DNA of 64,000 nt from Choristoneura fumiferana (lineage: Eukaryota; Arthropoda; Insecta; Lepidoptera; Tortricidae), in contig NC_133499.1 in the NCBI RefSeq assembly GCF_025370935.1, positions 9,079,755 to 9,143,754 of the forward strand, given 5' to 3'. The translations under genes were made by a program, and so were the position numbers. Of the stretch, positions 1 through 8,800 are shown in pieces (the first letter of the stretch is position 1; the number at the start of each line of letters is the position of its first letter). The notes beneath the pieces were generated by a model that worked only from the letters and a program-made list of their open reading frames with translations, had not been told where the DNA came from and did no database searches.

Positions 1-323
1 TAATACTTATATAATAAAAAAAATATAATTCAGTTATTTTAGTTTACATTCATTCAGCATTGTTTTCTTGTTCTGTATGTTTTAGACTCTCATTAAAATG
101 AGAAAGCAGCTTTAAATTTATACCTAACCTAGGGAAAAGATGAATGAATGAAGAATAATTTAACAACATCCATGGTAAGTTCTTAACAATTTTTGTAATT
201 TATTGAGATTTTTTTAATTTTTAAACAACTTCAAAAATAGTAGGTTATCAATTCAGTCGTATTTTTTTGTTTGTTTCCTCAAAACTTCGTCTTTTGTGAA
301 CCTATTTGATTTTTTTATTTATT
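1..323. other. AT-rich flank, no gene seen
   Basis: AT-rich sequence without a coding signal that I can support. Its right end (314-323) contains two overlapping TTTATT words, which are AATAAA poly(A) signals for the minus-strand gene that stops at 324. Confidence 0.5.
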
Positions 324-733
324 TTATAAATAGATAATCCCGATACTGACCACATTCTGAATATTCTGCCTGTACAGTTGCACCACCATGCATGCCTGTG
401 CTGCTGATGTTTCTATATTTTTCGCACATCTCCATATAGCACTGGGTAGATATATGTTCTTATTGAGCAACTTCTGGTTATTTTCATAATTTACAGATAA
501 CAACCTTATAATATATTCCATGTAGTGTTTTCTGACCTAAACAAGACACGACATTACGTTTAAAAATATGCTGTATACATTTTTGTTTGCGATAGCCAAA
601 GAAAACCAAAAATAACCTTTGAAATAAGGAGATGAGGCTGACATTCCAAATCGGGCAAAGGCATAGAAGTATTATCATATTTCCGTATCAACTCGTCTAC
701 AACCGCATCAGGATCTACGTCCCATAGTTCCAT
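324..733 (-). CDS. Unrecognised small two-exon gene, 109 residues
   Basis: I do not recognise this protein. On the minus strand an ATG at 733 in a strong context (AAACATGG) opens 39 codons (exon 617-733), starting MELWDVDPDAVVDELIRKYD. An 80-base GT-AG intron (537-616; donor AAG|GTTATT is weak, acceptor TTGTTTAG|G is good) joins in frame to exon 324-536, which ends in TAA at 324 with AATAAA signals directly behind it. The joined product is 109 residues, acidic at the N-terminus, without a clear signal peptide, membrane segment or zinc motif; the middle (VRKHYMEYIIRLLSVNYE...) looks helical. It is head to head with SARNP, about 0.5 kb apart, so they may share a promoter. Start context, phase-keeping intron and poly(A) signal support a real gene; the weak donor and lack of a known family argue for caution. 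Confidence 0.5.
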
Positions 734-1241
734 GTTTCGTTTAAATATAAGCTAAGTAACACGGAACACGGCAGTTTTAATCACGGACTAATATTTCTGT
801 TACTAACTATTTATATCCACTCAAAGGATAATCACTGAAGTTACCACTCAATAATGGGTTTTAATTCTAATAAAGTGTTATTATTGTTTTTGTACATAAC
901 ATGGGTTCGTTCTTCTGTGTACAAATCAAATAACACGCTGAAAAGAAATAAATTTATCCGTCCATTTAAAAAAACAATATTTTTCGCACTGCCTGTCCTG
1001 CCAAACAAAACTGACAAGACAAAGACAAGCGAAGTCCGGTCCGAAGTCATGTTATTCGAGGGCATGTTTAAATCGTCTCAAAAATAGATTGAATCTAACA
1101 GATCAGAGTTGCCAGGGCTTTATTTGTTGTAAGGCTGGCTAGTATCGTAAGCATATAGCTTTGGCATATAGCAAGCCCAACGGCACGCACGTCAGTCGTT
1201 ACCATAATTTTCCTCATAAGTTAAGCTTGAAAATTAAAACC
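734..1241. promoter_or_regulatory. Head-to-head intergenic region, probable bidirectional promoter
   Basis: This 508-base stretch separates the start of the minus-strand two-exon gene from the SARNP start codon and should hold both promoters and 5' UTRs. I see no convincing TATA box. A 77-codon ORF inside it (854-1087) has no family resemblance or codon bias and is not annotated as a gene. Confidence 0.4.
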
Positions 1242-2042
1242 ATGGCTGATTCTACAGTATTAGACGTTAGTAAGATGAAGGTAGTCGATTTGCGGAAAGA
1301 ACTGAAATCACGTGGTCTTTCTCACACCGGTGACAAAGCTGAACTTGTGACAAGACTTCAAGCTGCTATGGCTCAAGACGATCACGGGGATATTAACTTG
1401 GATTCCGATGAAATCGATTCTGATGGTGTGTTAGAAGATGACGAGAAGCTGGAAGACGACGATGATAAAAGTCAAAACGACATACTTGATGACTCAGCTG
1501 TGGACACGCTGACGGAGGAACTAGCGCTTGCCGACCAGCCGCCGCCGAAGCCTGCCGGTGACGCTAAGCCAATGCGAACACTCAAGAGAAAAATCACTGC
1601 GGATACAAAAGAAAAAGGAGAAAACAAAGAAACGGGAAATAAGAAAATTGTTCTGAATAGAGCAATTTCTATTACACCTGCACCTAAACCTGAAGCAGAA
1701 ACTGTACCAAGCAAACCAGAGGAGATCATTCCTCCTTCTGACAACAAAATCAAAATAACTGCAGATCTTGATGCTAAAACCAGATTAGAATTGCGGGCAA
1801 AAAGGTTTGGACTTCCTGTGAAAGTGTCGGATGATGAGAGAAAAGAAGCCAGAAAGCAAAGGTTTGGTCAGAACACTGGCACCAAAACTACCATCATAGC
1901 CACAGGCACACTTAGCGAAAATGTGGACAAACTTAAACAAAGGGCTGAAAGATTTGGTCAATCTGTTTCCAAAATAATGACTGACATAGAACTGAAGGAG
2001 AGAATTGAGAAACGTAAGGCTAAGTTTGGTACTGTTAAGTAA
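1242..2042 (+). CDS. SARNP: SAP domain-containing ribonucleoprotein (SARNP/CIP29/Tho1 homologue)
   Basis: SARNP is a nuclear protein of the TREX mRNA-export machinery that binds RNA/DNA and the helicase UAP56 (DDX39B). The product is 266 residues. A SAP motif spans about residues 10-42 (VVDLRKELKSRGLSHTGDK...). A very acidic stretch follows at about 50-90. The basic C-terminal half repeats the family's short motif, seen as AKRFGLPV, RKQRFG, AERFGQSV and KRKAKFG; in SARNP/Tho1 such repeats are the helicase-binding modules. I chose ATG 1242 (context AAACCATGG) rather than the in-frame ATG 81 bases upstream, because the protein family starts at the SAP motif and the first ATG has a poorer context. 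The ORF has no intron. AATAAA words lie at 2103 and 2142. It is tail to tail with SAMTOR. A processed gene copy is possible, but the frame is intact. Confidence 0.9.
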   Translation: MADSTVLDVSKMKVVDLRKELKSRGLSHTGDKAELVTRLQAAMAQDDHGDINLDSDEIDSDGVLEDDEKLEDDDDKSQNDILDDSAVDTLTEELALADQPPPKPAGDAKPMRTLKRKITADTKEKGENKETGNKKIVLNRAISITPAPKPEAETVPSKPEEIIPPSDNKIKITADLDAKTRLELRAKRFGLPVKVSDDERKEARKQRFGQNTGTKTTIIATGTLSENVDKLKQRAERFGQSVSKIMTDIELKERIEKRKAKFGTVK

Positions 2043-2102
2043 CTTTAGTGTAGGATAAGTGATTTGACTGTATATATTAAGATAACTTTGGCCAATGCAG
2101 CC

Positions 2103-2147
2103 AATAAATCCATTGCACCTATACCTAAGTGAAAAAAAATTCAATAA
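2103..2147 (+). terminator. SARNP poly(A) signals
   Basis: Two AATAAA words (2103-2108 and 2142-2147) lie 61 and 100 bases after the SARNP stop codon. The convergent SAMTOR gene ends at 2210 and has an ATTAAA variant near 2171-2176 on the minus strand, so the two 3' ends probably overlap or abut. Confidence 0.6.
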
Positions 2148-2209
2148 ATACATAGTTATTTTAAGATGACTTTAATTCACACTGATAAAATAATAATTAA
2201 GACATTTTT

Positions 2210-3163
2210 TCAGTCCAGGTCGCTGAATGGCAATTCATTAAAATGTTCAGTTGATGCAGTCACTATTGTAGAAGTTGTAGTGTTGTCTGTTGCTCTATTG
2301 AAGTCTTGCGGGATGTGTACTGCAAAGTCCATGTAAGACTCCTTGTGAATGGTGGCCCATCGCACAGCTATGTCCTTGCTCAAACACTTTCTAAATGCCA
2401 TACAATGCATGTGCTTAAACTTTTCATACTTTATTCTAGAAAAACCAATACATGCCAAAGTATATCTCCAGTTTTTCATTAGTTTACAATTGGCACCAAT
2501 GTGCTTAGAGTCTGGAGTGATGATGATCAGTAAGCCACCAGGTTTTAAAATAGTGTAAGCATTTTCACATGCTTTTATCCTGAGTGGTGAACTAGGTATA
2601 TATTCCAAAAGAAAACAAAATGTTGCAATATCAAAATGACTACATGATAACTGTACTATTTTATTATTTGTTTGGATTATAGAATTTCCACATAGTACAT
2701 TTAAGAAGTCACATTCTAACACAGATGGGTTTGCTGGGCATAAATCTATAGCTAATACATCAAAATCATATATTTTGAACGGATTGTAGCAGCTCCCCAC
2801 ATCAATAAGTTTAAGAGGATTTGAAAAATCCTCTTCTGTAGTTAACTTAACATTGATTTTGTCTGCAATATCCAATTCTCTTTTTTTATAAGTGAGATAT
2901 AACTTCTCATTAAAGTAGGCGTAACACAAGTCTACTGACCACTTAATTCTCGATATTGCTGTACTGTCACTATTCACACAGTTTTCTTCCCAATGAGTGG
3001 TTGCTAATTTGTGCATAGACTCTGCGTATGTTATTAGCTTATTCTTATCACTGCAATGCATCAGCCATGCTTCTTCAGCACCAATTTCTAAAGACGATTG
3101 CCTGAGAGCAGCATGAACGTCTTTAATTATGTTTGCCAAGACTTTGTGTTCTTCACTGGCCAT
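2210..3163 (-). CDS. SAMTOR: S-adenosylmethionine sensor upstream of mTORC1 (SAMTOR/BMT2 homologue)
   Basis: SAMTOR is a cytosolic class-I methyltransferase-fold protein that senses S-adenosylmethionine: without SAM it binds GATOR1-KICSTOR and restrains mTORC1, and SAM binding releases it. The ORF encodes 317 residues from ATG 3163 (context GCCATGGCC) to TGA at 2210. The Rossmann motifs are visible in order: LIDVGSCYNPF (about 119-129, SAM-binding motif I), LAIDLCPA (137-144), CDFL (151-154), FDIATFCFLLEYIP (177-190) and ILKPGGLLIIITPDS (205-219), followed by KLMKNWRYTLACIGF. The cysteine and proline in motif I (VGSCYNP), in place of the usual GxGxG, is typical of the SAMTOR/BMT2 family. The frame is intact and without introns. 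The yeast relative BMT2 is an rRNA methyltransferase, so catalysis is not excluded. Confidence 0.9.
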   Translation of the reverse strand: MASEEHKVLANIIKDVHAALRQSSLEIGAEEAWLMHCSDKNKLITYAESMHKLATTHWEENCVNSDSTAISRIKWSVDLCYAYFNEKLYLTYKKRELDIADKINVKLTTEEDFSNPLKLIDVGSCYNPFKIYDFDVLAIDLCPANPSVLECDFLNVLCGNSIIQTNNKIVQLSCSHFDIATFCFLLEYIPSSPLRIKACENAYTILKPGGLLIIITPDSKHIGANCKLMKNWRYTLACIGFSRIKYEKFKHMHCMAFRKCLSKDIAVRWATIHKESYMDFAVHIPQDFNRATDNTTTSTIVTASTEHFNELPFSDLD

Positions 3164-3654
3164 GGTTTTTTTTAATGATTTGCATTTATTATTAACAACG
3201 TATTAACTTTTTGCTACTAAAACGCCAGAATTAAAATGTAATTTATTGTGTTAAACAAAAGTAGATCATTAACAACAATACAATACAGGCTTACTAGCCT
3301 GAAGCCAAGCGATAGTATATATGTAATATATATATGGATTCAACTGCTATTTATTAGGTTTAGATTAGGATGTGACGGAATGGGAGGGAGGTATTCTATT
3401 CACGTCACGAGGGATTTGCTTGCGTGCTGACTGACAACTTTTTTTTTTTATTGGAATTTTATGGCCTGGTTACTAGACCTTTAAGCCAACTGACTGACAA
3501 CTTTATGAGTATAATGTTACCAGTTTATAAAATTTCTGTAACTTTTGCATTTTTTACGTATCGACCTTGTTTTTTGGACTAACTTTAATGTCGTGAAAAT
3601 AACAGCTGGGCTGTACCATGAATACCATGTAAGAATGTGAGGTGAGGAATATGC
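3164..3654. other. Intergenic, no gene seen
   Basis: This contains the SAMTOR promoter side and AT-rich spacer. Short ORFs here have no recognisable features. Confidence 0.4.
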
Positions 3655-4630
3655 AGGGATTTTACTAAATAAGGGTGAAAAGTATTTTTTTTTTAATTTT
3701 TCGATTAGCCACGGAGTCAAAGATTACGAGTTACGTCAGTGACACAATTCGTTTCGGCATGGCCATGTAGATGCATGTGACCAAAGACCTTATATACAAC
3801 ACTGGAGGTTGAACGCCGAACATCCGTTTTAAACAAGAAATTTGCTCTTTATTACGTCACGAACATATTCCATCTCTTTCTTTAGTTAGGTTAATAAAGA
3901 GATGGAATTCATTCGTAAAATATGAAAGAAAGAGATGGAATATATAAATAAGTAATAAAGGTCAAACTTCTTCGTTCGGCGTTCAACCTCCAGTTTTGTA
4001 TAAGCTCCTTGGTCGTGACCAACTCGTTTTTTTTTATAGTCGGCCGTGGCAAGTGGCCAGTCGAAAAGCTACCGTTGGAGGTTGGATATAAGTCATCATC
4101 ATCATTCCAGCCTATATACGTCCCACTGCTGGGCACAGGCCTCCTCTCAGAACAAGAGGGCTTGGGCCGTAGTTCCCACGCGGGCCCAGTGCGGATTGGG
4201 AACTTCACACGCACCATTGAATTGCTTCGCAGGTTTGTGCAGGTTTCCTCACGATGTGTTCCTTCACCGCAAAGCTCGTGGTAAATTTCAAATGTAATTT
4301 AAAATAATAATAATAATGTAAATTAAAGGTCAAACTTCTTCGTTCGGCGTTCAACCTCCAGTTTTGTATAAGCTCCTTGGTCGTGACCAACTCGTTTTTT
4401 TTTTATAGTCTGCCGTGGCAAGTGACTAGTCGAAAAGCTACCGTTGGAGGTTGGATATAAGTAAAAACAATTTTTTTTGTAGTATTTTACTTTCCTCACA
4501 GTTGCCTAGTCGAAATGTAAAGTAGTGTCTAACTCGGGTGAAATTACCCATTTCCCCTCGAACAATCGGCGCTATCAATTCCTTCGAGTGCCAGAAATAT
4601 CTCGGGTGAAATGGGTCACTTTCCACCCTT
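3655..4630 (+). mobile_element. Fold-back repeat element, copy A (with SINE insertion)
   Basis: An approximately 1-kb repeat whose inverted second copy lies at 6768-7385. Shared blocks, in order, include the word CGATTAGCCACGGAGTC (about 3700), a block ending in GGTTGAACGCCGAAC, its own inverted complement GTTCGGCGTTCAACCTCC about 150 bases later (so the element folds back on itself), a block around GTCGTGACCAACTCG, and a terminal block ACTCGGGTGAAATTACCC to GGGTCACTTTCCACC (about 4527-4626). A block of about 135 bases occurs twice (about 3957-4092 and 4325-4461) on either side of the SINE, so the insertion is linked to a local duplication. No protein is encoded. Boundaries are approximate. 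Confidence 0.6.
4093..4326 (-). mobile_element. Lepidopteran SINE-like repeat inserted in copy A
   Basis: Read on the minus strand this is a repeat common in moth and butterfly genomes: it runs through words such as GGAGGCCTGTGCCCAGCAG and GGACGTATATAGGCTG and ends in a GAT trinucleotide tail (about 4093-4105 on the plus strand). It interrupts the surrounding fold-back element. Family identity is from memory of the consensus, not from a search. Confidence 0.65.
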
Positions 4631-5821
4631 GTTTTGTTTAGTTTATTAATTCGTGAAATACATCATCACATTATAATTTACATAATGGTTTGGCTATCAA
4701 TCTACTATTTTTCGACAGTCGACGTCTTAACCGAGGAACTGCAGCTCTTTTATTCTTATTTCCTATTATTAATGTCTATAAATAAATAAGCATAGCAAAG
4801 GATAGTGGGTTCAAATCCGGGCTCGCACCTCAGTTTTCCGAAACTACATTTGAAGTTTACCAGTGACATGATAAAAAAACTCACACATGGTCATACAAAA
4901 TCACGAATTTGTAACTTAGTAAATAAAACTTTGTTGCGAACTATTTCCCCAGGAATAACATATGTATAAATAAAAATCATTTTATAATATTATAGAATTT
5001 AATTAGGGTACATACAAACATTTTGTAATGTTGGAGTATAATAATCAAACTAATAAGCACATTCTTTTGAGTAGCTAGTGAAAAAATTGTGGGTGAGTAG
5101 CTCTTTACCAGTCCACGACGAGTGTGTTATAACTTTACAAGGTATGGGGAGGAGCCAGCTTTCATAAATAAACTACCAGACTGAGGCGCATTACACATCT
5201 ATAAATACTTTATATTAATATTATCAACACTAAAATTCAAACTGCAAAAAATCGATGAACTATCACTTGACGAATCTCGTGTTGGTCATTGTCAATGGCC
5301 GCGGCCGCGGACAGAACGTAACATATCAGTCTGCACTCGCTCCTCCCGCACATTATTTTAATTATTAACGCAACGGCCTATTTGACGATCATTATTTTAA
5401 TTTATGTATGTAAATAGATTAAAACATTCCATAGCTATTATCTCTACAATAAAGGAAACCACACTTACATTTCGAAAGCCAACAAAACAAACATAAGCGT
5501 CCACTAATAAGTGTTAGCGAAAACAACGAGACGAGTCGAACTTCAGCGGTCCGACCGCGACCGGGCGCGGGCGCGGGCGGCGCGACGGCGTATGTACAAC
5601 GTGAGGTCCGGCCGCGGCTCGTGATAAATTATATAATATAGACTACCGTATGATCTAACGAATAAACATTAAATAGTTTCATCTACCGATGTCTATACAG
5701 GGCGCGTGCGGCGGCGGGGCCGGTGGTCGCGGCGCGGTGGTCGCGGGGTCGCGGGGGTCGCGGGGGTCGCGGCGCGCGCGCGGCGCGGGGGCGGCGGGGG
5801 CGGCGGGGCGCGCGCCGTCTC
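4631..5821. other. Gap between repeat copy A and KCMF1; GC-rich patch, no certain gene
   Basis: Mostly AT-rich. At 4800-4870 the word GGTTCAAATCCGGGCTCGCA is a SINE remnant, not a tRNA gene. Two GC-rich islands (about 5290-5340 and 5520-5630) may belong to the KCMF1 3' UTR or a further terminal exon. From 5691 to 5825 the sequence is a GC-rich low-complexity continuation of the last KCMF1 exon read past its possible donor site. Confidence 0.4.
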
Positions 5822-5875
5822 CTACCTGCCCTCCGGCAGCTGCCGCGCCGCCGCGTGCGCGCGCGCCGCCGCCTC
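5822..5875 (-). CDS. KCMF1: KCMF1 probable last coding exon
   Basis: Acceptor TTGTTAG| ends at 5876. In the phase left by the previous exon it reads EAAARAHAAARQLPEGR and then TAG at 5822-5824. The bases at the end are GGCAG|GTAGGA, so they could also be a splice donor (exon 5826-5875), in which case the true C-terminus lies further left and was not identified. Confidence 0.55.
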   Translation of the reverse strand, partial: EAAARAHAAARQLPEGR

Positions 5876-8800
5876 CTAACAACAACACAACACGATCCAA
5901 TTATTACTCAGTACTGACTTCGCTGAGTAAAGATAGGAGTATCCTGCCTTTCAAATCGATGTATTCGTGAAAGATTAAATAAAAACAAAGCGCAAGTGAA
6001 AGTGTTTTTCTTTAACCTCTTGACTGCCACAGTCATTCAGTCGTGACAGCCAATCTATACATCTATACATGCCAACATTCAACTCGAAATTATCCTTCTG
6101 GAATGTAATTAAAAATCAAGTTGATTTATCGCTGGTTTTTCTGTGGCGTATAAAATCCCGTCACTTCATTCGTAGTGTGACAGTCAAGAAGTTAAATAGG
6201 GCTCTTTCATATATTAAGGACCTTGAGGTAGTAAGGAAGGTACTGACCTTAGTGCGGGGCTGCGGCTTGGTGCGCGCGACGGCGGGCGCGGGCGCGGGCG
6301 CGGGCGGCGGCGGCGCCAGCTGCGGCAGCGGCGCGGGGGGCGGGCGCGGCGCGGGCGCGCGCGGCGGCGGCGGCGCCGGCCCCAGCGACGCCAGCAGCAG
6401 CCCGCGCAGCAGCGCCGCGCGCGACTCCGCCTCCACCGGGCACGGGGGGATCGACGCTCCTGAACAGATCAATATGTTGATGTTGACCACTCGCACACGC
6501 AACGGTCTGCGTCCTACACCGTTTTTTCGTCCGTCCGTACCGTCCGTATGTCACACGCATTTTACTCTATGGAGCTGTTTCACCCCCCATTTTTTAGTCT
6601 TAACTGACGGTTAAATGTGATGCCGTCTCTGTCTATTCGAAAAAAAAAAAGCAAATAGAGACGGCATCACATAGCTACAAGACGTATATTGATGAAATAA
6701 TGTAGTATAGGTGCTTTGTGATGGTTATTACTTAGTTTGACTGTTAACTAACAGTAGATTGATAACCAACGGTGGAAAGTGACCCATTTCACCTGAGATA
6801 TTTTTGGCGCTCGAAGGAAGTGAGAGCGCCAATAGTTCGAGGGGAAATGGGTAATTTCACCCGAGTTAGACACACTACTTTTCATTTCGACTGTGAGGAA
6901 AGTAAAATAGTACAAACAAATTAAAATATCATTAAATTGAATTTCAGCATTCAGTAAATTGAATTTATTTGTATCCAACCTCAAACGGTACCTTTTCGAC
7001 CTGGCCACTTGCCTCGGCCGAGTATAAAATAAAAATAGAGTTGGTCACGACCAAGGAGTTTATATACCTATTATCTACAAAACTGGAGGTTGAACGCCGA
7101 ACGAAGAAGTTTGACCTTTATTACTTATTTATACATTCCATCTCTTTCTTTCACATTTCACGAATGACATCCATGTCTTTCTTAACCTAACTAAAGAAAA
7201 AGATGGAATATGATCGGCGTTCAACCTCCAGTGTTGTGAGTATACAAGCTCCTTGGTCACGACGTGCATCTAGATGGCCATGCCGAAATGTGAAAAAAAA
7301 AAGTGTCATTGACGTAACTCAATTATCTTCGACTCCGTGGCTAATCGAAAAATTAAAAAAAAAAAAATACTTTCCACCCTAGAGATGAAATAGTTATTTC
7401 TGTCACAAGGGAGCAAAATGGTGTATTTACGGCGAGGGCGTACATTGAATCCAGAATGTAGCGAAGGATTCTACAATATAATCCTGATCGCAGCGAGGGA
7501 TTCTAAAGTAGAATCCTGAGCGTAATGAGGGATTCAAGTGTTAACGCCCAAGATGAAAATAATTTTGCTCCCGATTGGCTCATACAACTTTTCACACCGA
7601 GCATAAAGAAACTTGATTAAAAAACTAAATAGGTATTATTAAAGAACAACCAGCATAGACAAAGGCGTTGCTTTACGATTATCAACTTCAAAAAATTGCA
7701 TTTGCAATAAAATCCTTAGAAAAACCTTGAACAGAAAAGTTGCACTTTGCTCCCTCTCGTCAGGGAGGAAAAGTTACTTTTCTGAAGGAGAGGTGTGAAA
7801 AATTAATTTACGGGTGACGTAAGTCCTCCGTACATGTAACAGAAACTGAAAAAAAAAGAAAAACAAAATAACAACGACAGATGTTTCAAAGGTCAATTTT
7901 TTTTTATTAAGTGAATATTTTCGGAAATGATCGGTCGGAAAATCGCTAAAATTGTCCCCCCTCCCCTCCTTATTTTCCAAATCGTATGTTAAAGGAATAT
8001 GAAAGAAAACAGACACACAGACAGCGATAAAACTTAATAAAAACTAAAATTGGTTTCAACGTGATCGTATATATCATTTATGTTATTAGCTTTTGCCTCT
8101 ATCGCGCGCTGTTCCCTCGGGAACTGTGCATTTTTCCGGGATAAAAAGTAGCCTATGTCTGGCCCATAAACTATCTCTATGCCAAAAATACAAAAAAAGG
8201 ACGGGCAAACATACAAATACACCAACTTTCGCATATAATATTAGTATGGATACTTTCTGCGCTTGGTATGTCAGTGTAGTTTGTTGTGTTACCTAGGAAG
8301 CCGGAGAGCAGGTACATGGAGTCGGGCGCATCGGGCATGGGCGGCGGCGCGGCGGCGGGCTGCGGCGCGGGCGGCGCCGCGCTGCTGGCCGCCGCCGGCC
8401 GCCGCGGGAGCCGCTCCAGCTGCTGCCGCGCTGCCTGCACATATAATACTTGATTGTACAACAAGAGCATAAAACAAGCCATTTTACCCGAAATGTTCAT
8501 ATAGCCACACGAGCCGATACAGCGAGGGTGGATAGACATCGAAGGGAAAATGAGTTTAATGCTCGAGTTTTACACTCTGCTTTTCACTTCGATTACGAGA
8601 TGAAAAAGCAACAATGAAAATTCACTTACTAGGTACCTTTTATTTTTCATACTGCGAGAGCACTCTGTGATGATGATAATATTAATAGCAAGAGAAAATT
8701 TATTTAAAATATTAATTTTTTACTCACCGTGGCCTGTTGCCGTTCCAGCTGCAGCTGCATCTGTAGCTGCTGCAGCTGCGAGGGCGTGCCGGGCTGGCCG

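Noticed and set aside
854..1087. 77-codon plus-strand ORF upstream of SARNP
   Set aside because: No domain, no codon bias and no poly(A) signal; lies in the presumed shared promoter.
4795..4880. tRNA-like B-box word GGTTCAAATCCGGGCTCGCA
   Set aside because: No cloverleaf or A-box could be placed around it; it is a SINE remnant.
5679..6614. Gly/Ala/Arg-rich ORFs around 5.7-5.9 and 6.1-6.6 kb on both strands
   Set aside because: They are shadow frames of the roughly 80% G+C KCMF1 exons and the sequence beside them.
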